From the NCBI GenBank assembly GCA_036496805.1, contig DASXKN010000024.1, positions 124,001 to 188,000 of the forward strand: a stretch of 64,000 bases of DNA, written 5' to 3'. Source of the stretch: SZAS-103 sp036496805 (GTDB taxonomy: Bacteria > Pseudomonadota > Gammaproteobacteria > Xanthomonadales > Xanthomonadaceae). A model generated the notes under the pieces. That model saw nothing but the letters and a program-made list of their open reading frames with translations, ran no database searches and was not told the origin of the DNA. Position 1 is the stretch's first letter. Every line of letters starts with the position of its first letter. Below, piece after piece: positions 52,516 to 61,341 of the stretch. The translations under genes were made by a program, and so were the position numbers.

Positions 52516-53592
52516 CTAGAACTTCACCGCGTTCGATTCGGTGAACTGGATGTACGGAGTCGCTCCACCCGCCGTGCTGCAGCTGCTGCCCAGCGTCAGG
52601 TTGTTGGTTTCACCCGTCGTTCCAATCCCCCCAAGGCATTTCGGCGCGCTCGTGGATCGATCGGTCACCGCGATCTTCAAGGTCAATGACGCGCCGGGGT
52701 TGAAGTCCGCCCGCGAGCCGTCGGCGTCGCCGACGACGTTGAACTCCGCCTCGTTCCACGCGGTCCCGAGATCAAGGACGCTGTCGCTGGCGCTCAGACT
52801 CCAGGCCGTCGATCCGTCGGTGAAGACCACCGTGTCGTTGCCGCCCGGCACGGCCGTGCCCGACAGTTTCATGTTCGCGATCTGGGTGATCGGCTCCCTC
52901 GGCGCCGGCATGTGGTCGCTGTCGATCACGCAGCTGCCCCCGGCGTAGTCGAAGCTGCCCCAGCCACTCGGACAGTCGCTGGCACCCCAGCCGATCAGCC
53001 AGTATTCGATGAATACGGCGCCGGTGCCCGCACCGCCGAAGTCGTCCGACGCATACAGGAACTGCTCCCATATCGTGCAGCCGGCATGGCCATGGCAGGA
53101 TGGCGTGGGCAGGTTGAACCCGGAATTGAGCTGCAGCGAGTATTCGTTCGGCCCGGAGTCGCCGCCGCTGCCGAAATCCGTGTCGCCGACGCCGCGTTCG
53201 AATCGCACCTTCGCGACCGTGGGAAAGGTGCCGATCGCCTGGCTGATGGTGTGGGGCGTCTTGACCATGTAGTCATCGTGGTTGCCGACTACCTGGAAAC
53301 TGCCGGTCGTGACATCGAACCGGACCGGCGGCGGCGCCATGTGGCGATGCGGTGCGCGGAAGCACTGTTGCCTCACCCACGAGGTGTCGGGATAGACGGC
53401 GTGAAAGCATCCTTGCGCGGGCGATGGAGTGTGGGTGATGGTTTCCTTCCAGGCCTCGCGTGCCTGCGCATCCACCGCGTCGGCGCCCGGCGTTGCGAAG
53501 GCGCACGCCGCGGTACTCGCCAGTCCCATCGCGACTGCGATCCGGATCATGCGGCTCACGTCCAGCTTTTCCAGCTTTTTCCTTGATGTCAT
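52516..53592 (-). CDS. Secreted protein of unknown function
   Basis: A 358-residue exported protein with signal peptide (residues about 14-34, ending AFA-TP). The mature part is beta-rich with Cys pairs (GCFHAVYPDTSWVRQQC, CHGHAGCTIW, DCPSGWG), a GDTDFGSGGDSG segment and a C-terminal half typical of extracellular beta-sandwich proteins. No known domain. Similar arrangement to the secreted protein at 48.4-49.8 kb suggests a related class, but I see no clear homology. GGGGAGA precedes the ATG. Confidence 0.68.
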   Translation of the reverse strand: MTSRKKLEKLDVSRMIRIAVAMGLASTAACAFATPGADAVDAQAREAWKETITHTPSPAQGCFHAVYPDTSWVRQQCFRAPHRHMAPPPVRFDVTTGSFQVVGNHDDYMVKTPHTISQAIGTFPTVAKVRFERGVGDTDFGSGGDSGPNEYSLQLNSGFNLPTPSCHGHAGCTIWEQFLYASDDFGGAGTGAVFIEYWLIGWGASDCPSGWGSFDYAGGSCVIDSDHMPAPREPITQIANMKLSGTAVPGGNDTVVFTDGSTAWSLSASDSVLDLGTAWNEAEFNVVGDADGSRADFNPGASLTLKIAVTDRSTSAPKCLGGIGTTGETNNLTLGSSCSTAGGATPYIQFTESNAVKF

Positions 53593-53996
53593 GCCTGTCT
53601 CCCCGGGGATTGTTCAACGTGGTCCTGGATTCGCAAGAAGGAGGCGGAGGCAGTCAAGCCTGACTGACCACCACCGCGCCTTCCTGGATGGATGCGGATG
53701 TCCCTCAACGCATGACGCGCAATCGAGGCCCCGACTCGATCATAAATCTTGCGCGCATGGTTCACCCGACTCGGTCGGCACCCGCGTGCCGGCCGGAGCC
53801 TCATCCTGCTAGCGCAAGAAGAACCGAACCGGAGGGAATCGGGGAACCGTGCCTGGCAAGATCGTTCTGTGCGATGAAGAAGGCATTTGGGCCGTGACCA
53901 GGCCGAATCGCCGAGGGCGATTCGCGGGTGACTCCATCGCGTCCCGTCCAGCCGGATGGAATACCTCCGAACGCGCCGTCCCCGCATTTTCGGCGA
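53593..53996. other. Intergenic region without a supported gene
   Basis: About 400 bases. Open frames on both strands (for example 53688-53897) look like shadow composition. No hairpin or repeat stands out. It must contain the promoter of the secreted-protein gene and the 3' end of the sulfotransferase transcript. Confidence 0.35.
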
Positions 53997-54905
53997 TCAT
54001 CCCAGGCCCTCGCCCGTCGCCAGCCAGCGCGCGCACTCGGGGCCCAGTTCCTGCTCCGCCCGCGCTTCGTATTCCCTCGAATCCTCGGCGCTGAGGGTGT
54101 CGGCCCAGCGGCCGTTGACGCCCTTGTTGATGAACACCTGGGCGCCGGCGTCCCAGAATGCACCGCCGAGGGGAACGCTCTGGGTCGCGTGCTGCTTCAT
54201 CCAGTCGAACGAGCAGTACTCGAGGATCGCGCCCCATTTCGACTCGTCGATCGGGATGTCGAGGAACCCCGCAATGCGGCGCATCTGCCCGGGCATGTCG
54301 CGCTTGAGGTTGGCGAAATGCAGGAACATCACGTTCGGCAGGTCGCGGATCGCCCACCAGCTGCGGATGTTGTCCCAGAACGACCAGAACGGATACCCGT
54401 CGCGCGCGAGCCACTGGCGCCAATACGCGCGGATATCGGCATCGGGCGGACCGATCGGCGGACCCACGAGCCCGGGCGTGTCGTTGAGCGCGTGGTACCA
54501 CACGTGGTTGGCGTTGGCATGGTGGTTGTAGAGACTCCACAGCACGTCGCGCCCGTCGCGGCCGATGTAGAGGTACTTGGCCTTCGGCGAGTACACCAGC
54601 GCGTCCACCGGCAGGTGGGTCTTGACGAAGCGCCGATGCGTCATCGCCTCCACCATCGGCAGCTTCACTTCCTTCGGCGGAACCCGCAGGTCCAGCCACG
54701 GCGACATCTGCGCCACCGCGAGCTCCGGATCCGGTCCGAACAGCATCTGCGCGATGATCTGCTGCATCCATGTCGTGCCCGACTTCGCGTAGGTCGAGAT
54801 GACGATGTCGTCGTCGCGGAAGTCGAAGTGATTCCAGATCGTGGAATCGAAGTGATGGCTGTGCATCTCCCGGGTCTTCTTCGGCCAGGCGGTCGTTGCG
54901 TTCAT
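53997..54905 (-). CDS. Sulfotransferase (SULT type)
   Basis: A 302-residue enzyme of the eukaryote-like cytosolic sulfotransferase family, moving sulfate from PAPS to an alcohol, phenol or amine. The 5'-phosphosulfate loop is YAKSGTTWMQQII near residue 38, the 3'-phosphate site is YIGRDGRDVLWSLYNH near residue 115, and the C-terminal motif KGVNGRWADTLS near 262 matches the RKGxxGDWKN dimer/PAPS element. The length is typical. AAGGAG precedes the ATG. It is monocistronic with no PAPS synthesis gene nearby; the acceptor is unknown. Confidence 0.92.
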   Translation of the reverse strand: MNATTAWPKKTREMHSHHFDSTIWNHFDFRDDDIVISTYAKSGTTWMQQIIAQMLFGPDPELAVAQMSPWLDLRVPPKEVKLPMVEAMTHRRFVKTHLPVDALVYSPKAKYLYIGRDGRDVLWSLYNHHANANHVWYHALNDTPGLVGPPIGPPDADIRAYWRQWLARDGYPFWSFWDNIRSWWAIRDLPNVMFLHFANLKRDMPGQMRRIAGFLDIPIDESKWGAILEYCSFDWMKQHATQSVPLGGAFWDAGAQVFINKGVNGRWADTLSAEDSREYEARAEQELGPECARWLATGEGLG

Positions 54906-55178
54906 GGCGTGCTCCTTGGCTGGGTGACCGGGGAAAGACCCTTTCCTGCACGGACAAGAGTGTGCAGGTAGTTGAGCCTGAACAAGCGCGTTAGTCCACA
55001 GCTTCTCCGAACGCCAATTTTCTCCGACATCTTTTCGGAATCCGGCAACTGAACGGATGCGGCCTTCAGTCCGCCACGTTCAGGCAAGCCCCATCGCACC
55101 GGGACTATAGTGATTCGAAGACCCATCGCCTGCGCATGCGCTGTCGCGCACGCAGAGCCATCGCATCGAGGATGTCCC

Positions 55179-56150
55179 ATGCGAACCTCACTCCGGATCC
55201 TGCTTAGCCTGCTCCTGCTGCTGGCAAGCGGCAGCGCGTTCGGCGTCACCGTCGACCAGAAGACCATGTGCCAGAACACGCCCGTGCCAACCGGCTGGGT
55301 CGTCGTGAACAAGACCTGGAACAGGAACACCTGCGGCAATCCGGTCGCACCACAGGGCAACGTCTGGACGATCGACGAATTCGACAACCTGCCGGTCGGC
55401 ACGCCGCTGACGATCTGCGGGTCCTCGGCGATCCCGTCGGGCTGGATCCCGACGTCGTTCGACTGGAACCCGGCCGTCTGCGGCGCGCAATACAGCGCCG
55501 AGCACGGCCTCTACAACACGATCAAGATCCGCTATGTCAACTGCACGAACGAGTCGAACAGCCTGTGCTATCCCTCGCTCACGAATTTCGCGGTGATCTC
55601 GGCGCTTCCGAAAACAGTGCAGATCCCGTACGGGCAGTCCACCGGATCATCCGAGATCGCGTGGTTCGCGCCGATTTCCGTCTGCGTCTGGGTGACCACC
55701 GAAAGCACCGGGCTGACGCAGTTGTGGAGTTGCTCGGGCAACTCGTCGACCAGGACCTGGCCGTTCGTCGCGCCCGGCGTCACCCAGACGTTCAAGGTCA
55801 GCGCAAGCTCCACGTCGCCCAAGCCGGTGCTCGCCTCGGTCGCCGTGAAGGGGGTCGAAGGCAGCGCCCCGCGGATCTCCGCATCGCCGACCGTCGTCGT
55901 GATTCCCGCCGGCAAGACCCAGGGCAATACCAAGGTCTCCTACAATCTCAACGGCTCGGACTACCCGGCGATGTGCATCTGGGTTTCGAACAACGGCGCA
56001 TCGCCGGAACTCGTCGCCTGCGGTACCGGCACCACGTTCTCGCAGACCTGGACCCACGTCCCCAGGGGCGGCACCTCGGTGTTCTGGCTCAATCCCAGCC
56101 CGACGTCGTCGTCGCAGATCCTGGCCTCGGTGACCGTGAAGGGGCAATGA
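55179..56150 (+). CDS. Secreted repeat-containing protein of unknown function
   Basis: A 323-residue exported protein. Signal peptide residues 1-22 (ending AFG-V). The mature part has Cys-rich beta segments (MCQNTPVPTGW, TCGNP, ICGSSAIPSGW, VCGAQY) and then two immunoglobulin-like units of about 90 residues, each ending LASV(A/T)VKG. The WVVVNKTW and PTSFDWNP segments are near-repeats. GAGGA precedes the ATG at 55179, with a possible -10 TATAGT at 55106-55111. Function unknown; adhesion or matrix binding is a guess from the repeats. Confidence 0.7.
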   Translation: MRTSLRILLSLLLLLASGSAFGVTVDQKTMCQNTPVPTGWVVVNKTWNRNTCGNPVAPQGNVWTIDEFDNLPVGTPLTICGSSAIPSGWIPTSFDWNPAVCGAQYSAEHGLYNTIKIRYVNCTNESNSLCYPSLTNFAVISALPKTVQIPYGQSTGSSEIAWFAPISVCVWVTTESTGLTQLWSCSGNSSTRTWPFVAPGVTQTFKVSASSTSPKPVLASVAVKGVEGSAPRISASPTVVVIPAGKTQGNTKVSYNLNGSDYPAMCIWVSNNGASPELVACGTGTTFSQTWTHVPRGGTSVFWLNPSPTSSSQILASVTVKGQ

Positions 56151-56195
56151 GCCACGGTCCCGGAAGACGCCGGCGCGAATTGCCATTCCAATCCA

Positions 56196-56942
56196 TCACG
56201 CATCGATCGAGATGTCGGCCTCCAGCCTTCCCGCCATCACGATGGCGCACATGAGGGTCTTGAATTGCTCGATGACGTTCGACGGAGGATGCGGGTCGGA
56301 CAAGACCCTCTCCAGGCGCAGCATCTGGGTATACAGGTAAGCCTGCGCCGGCTTGATCTCGCCGCCGAAGGCGAGCATCTGGATGATCTGGCTGGAGGTG
56401 ATCTTCTTCGAATCCGATGGCTCGCCCCAGCGCCGGGTGGCGGGTAGCTGCCTCTGGAAGATGTTCGGTCGTTTCCGGAGCTCGTCGACCGGGGCGCCGT
56501 CGACTCCGACCTCCGCCAGGAACCGGAAGAGCATCTGCAAGGCCGGGTCCGCGGCATCGTTGGGGAGCCTTGAAAGCAGCCACTGCTCCGCCTCGTTCGG
56601 AATGGGGTAGTTGATCTTCGCGAAGCAACCGAAAGGCCGGTCCGCCACGTTGGCGCGGCATTCCTTGCAGGTGCCCATGAAGGGGTTGAGCGGTTCGCAC
56701 ATCTCGAGCAGCTGGCGGATGGTCATCGGCACCTGCTCGGTGACCCCGTCGGGCCTGCGGGTGGCGACTCCCACCTTGCACTTGTCGAAGATCCCGTCCA
56801 TTTCCAGCTCCGGGTGCGCCTCCTTGAACCGTGCCGCCGCGAATTTCGCGAGGGCCAGGTACTTGACCAGCGCCTCCAGCTTCGGCTCCGGCATGTTCCT
56901 GCGGACCTCGCAAGGGAACCGCAGTGCGTAATCGATCGCCAT
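56196..56942 (-). CDS. Hypothetical cytoplasmic protein with a CxxC element
   Basis: A 248-residue protein without membrane segments. It is mostly helical. A short Cys cluster, CKECRANVADRPFGCF near residues 92-107, could bind zinc or an iron-sulfur cluster. GAGGAAG precedes the ATG at 56942; an in-frame extension to 57245 lacks support. I do not recognise a family. It is transcribed alone, convergent with the secreted-protein gene. Confidence 0.68.
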   Translation of the reverse strand: MAIDYALRFPCEVRRNMPEPKLEALVKYLALAKFAAARFKEAHPELEMDGIFDKCKVGVATRRPDGVTEQVPMTIRQLLEMCEPLNPFMGTCKECRANVADRPFGCFAKINYPIPNEAEQWLLSRLPNDAADPALQMLFRFLAEVGVDGAPVDELRKRPNIFQRQLPATRRWGEPSDSKKITSSQIIQMLAFGGEIKPAQAYLYTQMLRLERVLSDPHPPSNVIEQFKTLMCAIVMAGRLEADISIDA

Positions 56943-57407
56943 CGGACTTCCTCGTAGTGGATGGATGCCTGCTCGCGCGTTGCAGCATGTCAGTGGGCTG
57001 TGACGCGGCCGCCATGGCGAAAGAGACCGGTAGGCTCCCTTTCTCCGGACCACCTCGCAGCAGCGCATCGTCCCGTGCTGAAGGGATGCGCATTTCCCTT
57101 GACTCGCATGCGTGGCGAAGTGTTGCCGGATCGCGATCCGCTTACAACTCCACACACGTCGTGGCCGCACGAGAAACCCGGACAGGGGACAGCGTTGGTA
57201 ACGAGGGCGCATCGTCCATGGCCCGGCATGGGCACGTGTTTCCATCCATGTACGGATGTGATCGCGTGTTGCCCAAGCGCGGCCCGGTCACACGTGCTTA
57301 CATCCGATCGCCGCGAGCCATCCGCCGATCCCGGAGCGTCCGACCGGATGGCTCGGCGCGCTCGATGAGACCACCGAAGATCGGCTGCCCGCCTCTTCGT
57401 TTTGCGC
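56943..57407. other. Intergenic region without a supported gene
   Basis: About 465 bases. Frames on both strands (for example 56961-57368 and 56990-57235) lack ribosome sites and protein-like composition. No clear repeat or hairpin was found. Confidence 0.35.
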
Positions 57408-57779
57408 TCAGGAGACCGGGATCAGGAACATGCGGCCGCACGCGACGAATGCCATGAGCAGGCCCAGGACGCCGCTCATGACGATGGCCGGGATCTCGCG
57501 ATACTTCACGTGCACCCCGATGAACACGAGGCTCTCGATCGCCAGGACCGCGGCCGCCACCACCGTGAGCAGCGGCAGCCAGTGGAAGGCGGCAGGGACG
57601 ATCAGCCCGACCACGCAGGCCAGTTCAAGGATGCCGAGCACCATCCAGGCTTTCCGCGGCAACGCGCCAAAGGACGGGACATCTCCGCTGACCTTGTCGA
57701 ACAGGAAAACCTTCATGACGCCCGACGCGCCATACACGAGCGCGGCGAGGACCTGCACGACCCACAACAGGATGTTCAT
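57408..57779 (-). CDS. DoxX-family membrane protein
   Basis: A 123-residue membrane protein with four hydrophobic helices (about residues 5-25, 42-62, 68-88, 97-115). ASGVMKVF near residue 20 and the AWMVLGILELACVVGLIVP helix match the DoxX fold. Family members take part in terminal oxidase or quinone-linked processes, or are of unknown role. The ATG at 57779 has GGAGG ten bases upstream; an ATG at 57788 lacks room for it. Confidence 0.85.
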   Translation of the reverse strand: MNILLWVVQVLAALVYGASGVMKVFLFDKVSGDVPSFGALPRKAWMVLGILELACVVGLIVPAAFHWLPLLTVVAAAVLAIESLVFIGVHVKYREIPAIVMSGVLGLLMAFVACGRMFLIPVS

Positions 57780-57907
57780 GGCCTGCATCCTCCCGATTCC
57801 GGCGTCAGCGCCCAGAGCGGTTCCACCCCGGGCGAACCCCGTCCTGGCCCGGCAAACCCGCTGGGCCAGCGCAAACTATCGCCTGAGTCGAACTGGTACC
57901 GGCCGCG

Positions 57908-58438
57908 TCACCGCGCGGGCAGGAATCGGCGGTTGCGCAGCAGTCCCGCCGATACCAGCGAGACCAGCACGCCGACCGGGAATATCTCGGCGAACGTCAT
58001 CGGCAGCCGGAACAGCGGGTCGGCGTACTGGACCTTGAACGTCTCCATCTCGTCAGTCAGCTTCGCCAGCGCCGCGGCACTCGCGCCGCTGGCCTTTTCC
58101 TGCCCGATGATCGCCCGCGCATAGTCGCCGGCGAAATCCATGTGAGTCGTCGCCTGTACCGCTTCCCATGCAACGACGTAGAACACGCCGGCGATGAAAC
58201 TGATGCCCAGCCCGATCCCCAGCGCCGGCCAGAACCCGATGACACCGCCCCGGTCCACGTCCCGATGGCGCTTGATGCCGACGAACACCGCGCTCAGGGC
58301 GACCAGCATGGTCGTGTAGCCGATCACCATGCCGTACTTCAGGGGCGGCATCCCGGCGAACGCCACGACCGTGCCAAACTCGAACAGGCCGACGATCAGG
58401 CCCGAGATCACGCCGAACTTCAGGATGGTCCGCAACAT
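57908..58438 (-). CDS. DUF4199 membrane protein
   Basis: A 176-residue protein with three to four helices (about 8-25, 38-55, 70-90, 150-170). The soluble loop near 95-140 (EKASGASAAALAKLTDEMETF) is typical of DUF4199, where it lies between helices 3 and 4. Family function is unknown. GGGGAG precedes the ATG at 58438. It starts 108 bases after the membrane LuxR regulator on the same strand and may be its partner or target. Confidence 0.85.
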   Translation of the reverse strand: MLRTILKFGVISGLIVGLFEFGTVVAFAGMPPLKYGMVIGYTTMLVALSAVFVGIKRHRDVDRGGVIGFWPALGIGLGISFIAGVFYVVAWEAVQATTHMDFAGDYARAIIGQEKASGASAAALAKLTDEMETFKVQYADPLFRLPMTFAEIFPVGVLVSLVSAGLLRNRRFLPAR

Positions 58439-58546
58439 CGTTTCGCTCCCCGCTGATGGATGGAGGCGCCATTGACCGCCTCCCGACTCCGCCAGGCAAT
58501 CGCCCAAAAGGGTGATTTCGGCGAAATCACCCGTCTTCGCCCATCC

Positions 58547-58960
58547 TCACGGCACGATGCCCAGCTCGCGGGCCCGCAGGATCGCCTCGGTGCGCCGCTT
58601 CGCCCCCAATTTTTCGAACAGCCGCGCCACATGGGTCTTGATCGTGTTCGGCGACACGTTCAGGCGCGCGGCGATCTCCTTGTTGGAACGGCCGGCGGCG
58701 AGTTCGTGCAGCACTTCGAGTTCGCGCTCGCTCAGGCCCAGTGCCGCCTTCGCCCTGGGGTTGCCGTCGAAGGCCGGCGGCGCCGGCGCGCGGAAGATGC
58801 GCACACCCAGGACGATGCCCAGCACCAGGAACGCCAGCGCGACCAGGAACAGGTAGATGTCGCCCGAATGCACCCGCGCCAGGCGCTGGTAATCCAGCCA
58901 CTGCAGGGCCAGCGTCCCCGCCGCCAGCAGCGCCCCGTAGCCCACCAGCCGCTTCCACAT
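58547..58960 (-). CDS. Membrane-anchored LuxR-type regulator
   Basis: A 137-residue protein. Two hydrophobic helices at about residues 6-22 and 33-54 are followed by a LuxR/GerE helix-turn-helix (LSERELEVLHELAAGRSNKEIAARLNVSPNTIKTHVARLFEKL). There is no receiver domain. Regulators of this kind, fixed to the membrane, occur next to DUF4199 genes and may sense the state of the membrane. GGGGAAG precedes the ATG at 58960. DUF4199 follows on the same strand. Confidence 0.9.
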   Translation of the reverse strand: MWKRLVGYGALLAAGTLALQWLDYQRLARVHSGDIYLFLVALAFLVLGIVLGVRIFRAPAPPAFDGNPRAKAALGLSERELEVLHELAAGRSNKEIAARLNVSPNTIKTHVARLFEKLGAKRRTEAILRARELGIVP

Positions 58961-59127
58961 GCCCGCTTCCCCAAGCCATCGGCCCCGAACGGGGGACATC
59001 TTAGCGCCGTGCGGTGCGACGGCATGGGCCAGTGGACGATGATTGCCGGAGGCCGCTGTGGGCTGGCCCGGACACGCCTGCGAAGATGTCTCTCAGACCT
59101 TGGTGGAGACCGTCATTGCGCCCGCGA

Positions 59128-59865
59128 TCAGGGCTCCCTGGGGAGGGTGAAAACCCATTGAGGCCTCGCGACCCGATCGTTCAGCAGCTTCTCGAGTTTC
59201 TCCGCCGCCGCGAGCGAATCCGCCTGCGCTGGCTCCCGGGTTGCTCCCGCAAAGCTCGCAATGTCCCTCATCTCTTCGTAGGCATCCATCGCACTCCCCA
59301 GGCCCTTCAGATCCGGGGCGTCGGCGACGCTGCTCAGCTCGACCACCAGCGACCTGAAGCTTCTGTTCCGATACTCGGGATATGCCGAAAAATCACGGGG
59401 ATTCGTCGCATCGGTGACAAAGAAATTGTCGAGGTACATCACCGTGTAATTCGCCATGTCCTTTTCCGGGTACGAAGTGCCATGGCGAATGTCGTGGATG
59501 TCCGTTCGCAGTCCCGAAAGCGCCTCTGCCAGCCTGTTGCCGATCTCGGTGTCCAGGTGTTCCCTGACGAGAGCCTTGCGCAAGCCCTCACTGTGCGCGT
59601 TCTGGTATGCCGTATAGAGCGCCCCGGCTCCGGCAAGCACGACCGAGGACAGCAACCACAGGACGAATGATGAATTGAGCAGCCCCCAGAATCGTTGCGG
59701 CACGGAAAGAGGACCTGCGGCCGTCTCCAGCTCCCTGCGAATCTCGAGCCGGAATATCTCCTCGGCTCGAATCCGGTCTTTCCGCGCGTCGCCGAGCGTC
59801 GAATTCCTCCCGCCTGCATTCGGCGCTTCCGCGACCGCTGCCGATTCCTGCTCTTCCTTTGCCAT
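59128..59865 (-). CDS. Single-pass membrane protein of unknown function (operon gene C)
   Basis: A 245-residue protein: a charged cytoplasmic N-terminus that may form a coiled-coil (DARKDRIRAEEIFRLEIRRELE), one membrane helix near residues 65-85, and an extracytoplasmic part ending LNDRVARPQWVF. I recognise no domain. GGAGG precedes the ATG. It is the last of three consecutive minus-strand membrane genes (59.1-61.3 kb) with gaps of 81 and 93 bases. The trio could be a functional unit of unknown purpose. Confidence 0.7.
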   Translation of the reverse strand: MAKEEQESAAVAEAPNAGGRNSTLGDARKDRIRAEEIFRLEIRRELETAAGPLSVPQRFWGLLNSSFVLWLLSSVVLAGAGALYTAYQNAHSEGLRKALVREHLDTEIGNRLAEALSGLRTDIHDIRHGTSYPEKDMANYTVMYLDNFFVTDATNPRDFSAYPEYRNRSFRSLVVELSSVADAPDLKGLGSAMDAYEEMRDIASFAGATREPAQADSLAAAEKLEKLLNDRVARPQWVFTLPREP

Positions 59866-59958
59866 CTGGCATCCTCCTTCCGGCGTCCCTCGAATTCCTC
59901 TTCGTCCGTGCCGACGGATCCGGCATCACGGGCCGACGGCCTATTCATTTCGCCGGCA

Positions 59959-60609
59959 CTACCGGGGATTTTGTTCCCTGAGCGGCGAAAAGCGTTCGTC
60001 TTGCCGGGTCAGCACGGGCAGTACGCGGCTGGCGGTCAGCCAGGAGATCCCGAACGCGATCAACCCGGTCGCTTCTCCGTAGAACGTGAACCGGTCGCCG
60101 GGTAGTTCCTTGCCAACAAGGTTGTAGATCGCCAGCGAGACGATCGAAACGAGTATCGCCATCCCGCACACGGCATAGATGGCCGCGCGCGCCTTCGCCT
60201 GCGCGTGCCCCTTTGCCTTCGCATTCCTGAAGAACCCGTAACAGAAATACGCCAGCACCAGGAACATGATCGCTGCGCAGATGGCGTGAACGTGTGGGAT
60301 ACGCTCGTCATGGGTACCGCACTGGCAGGGGAACAGCGCGACCCCCAACCCCGCCACCCCAGCCACCTTGCTCAGGATCATGTCGACCTTCGTCAGGCCG
60401 TTGTATGCGAGCAGGAACGCGGCGATCGCGAACAGGAAGCCGACGAAGATGCTCTGCGACCAGCCGCCCTCGTAGTAGGAGGCACTGATCGATGTGATCC
60501 TGCTGCCGGCAAAGTAACTGGTGAGGAACGGCAAGCCGATTGCAATCAGGCCGACGATGAGCTTCATCGTCCGGTGATCGATTTCCGGGGACCTAGGTGT
60601 CGACAACAT
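59959..60609 (-). CDS. Multipass membrane protein, DUF998-like (operon gene B)
   Basis: A 216-residue protein with six to seven hydrophobic helices covering residues about 15-190. The loop FPCQCGTHDERIPHVHAICAA, with Cys and His near the membrane face, recalls DUF998/Frag1-like proteins. Its role is unknown. GAGGAGA precedes the ATG. It lies between two single-pass membrane protein genes in the same direction. Confidence 0.72.
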   Translation of the reverse strand: MLSTPRSPEIDHRTMKLIVGLIAIGLPFLTSYFAGSRITSISASYYEGGWSQSIFVGFLFAIAAFLLAYNGLTKVDMILSKVAGVAGLGVALFPCQCGTHDERIPHVHAICAAIMFLVLAYFCYGFFRNAKAKGHAQAKARAAIYAVCGMAILVSIVSLAIYNLVGKELPGDRFTFYGEATGLIAFGISWLTASRVLPVLTRQDERFSPLREQNPR

Positions 60610-60690
60610 CGGTCTGTCTCCTCGATTGGATCCTTGGTCGGAAACCCCAGGCGATCTGTCCCTGCCGTCCTCTTCCCGAGCGCTTCCCTG

Positions 60691-61341
60691 TCAATTCGAA
60701 CGGACCTTTGCCCACACGTACAGACCGCCATTCTTCGCCGACGAATAGTCCACATCGACCACGGTCAGGGCCTGCCCCTTCCTGAAGACCGAAGTGACGG
60801 GCGCCGAGGAATGCCAGCGATCGGCGGTGGGAGCCCGGACGTACACGTCGTCCTCGACCGTCAGTACATTGCCAATGGCGACAGGCAGTTTTGCATCGGT
60901 CGTCGTGGAGGACGTTGTCACAAATTTCTGACGCTGCGAGTCGGCCTCGCCAAGGAAGACCCATCCTCCCGTCGGCACGATCTGCGGGGCATCCTGCTGC
61001 GCCTTGACCACAAGGGCCTTGAGCTGCGGATCGACCGGAACGTTCCTGGCTTCGACCGGAACCGGCTCCTCGCTCTCATGCGGAGAAGGCGGTGTGACGG
61101 CTAGTGCCGTTGCCTTGAGCTGGGCATCCGACAAGTCCTTCTCCAGTTGGATGCCCCATCCACCGGGGCCGGTAATTCCGGTGATTCCGCTGCGCGTCCT
61201 GAAATCCTTTATGTATTCAGGATGCCAAAGGCACATTCCCACCACGACCAGCAGGAAGATGTTCCATGCGAACGCGGAAATATCCTTGAGGACCACGGAC
61301 CAAACCGGTGGACTCTTCGCCCCTTCCTGAACGGCAGACAT
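60691..61341 (-). CDS. Single-pass membrane protein with SH3-like C-terminus (operon gene A)
   Basis: A 216-residue protein. One membrane helix near residues 20-40 is followed by an extracytoplasmic linker (about 55-120). The C-terminal part (about 150-216: TVEDDVYVRAPTADRW, FRKGQALTVVDVDY, GGLYVWAKV) resembles a bacterial SH3 (SH3b) beta-barrel, which often binds peptidoglycan. AGGAA lies nine bases before the ATG at 61341. It is the first gene of the three-gene group; regulation is unknown. Confidence 0.7.
   Translation of the reverse strand: MSAVQEGAKSPPVWSVVLKDISAFAWNIFLLVVVGMCLWHPEYIKDFRTRSGITGITGPGGWGIQLEKDLSDAQLKATALAVTPPSPHESEEPVPVEARNVPVDPQLKALVVKAQQDAPQIVPTGGWVFLGEADSQRQKFVTTSSTTTDAKLPVAIGNVLTVEDDVYVRAPTADRWHSSAPVTSVFRKGQALTVVDVDYSSAKNGGLYVWAKVRSN

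Noticed and set aside
53688..53897. 69-codon plus-strand ORF in an intergenic gap
   Set aside because: No ribosome site and no protein-like pattern.
57402..58124. Plus-strand open frame of 240 codons
   Set aside because: Antisense to the DoxX and DUF4199 genes, which have clear membrane helices and ribosome sites.
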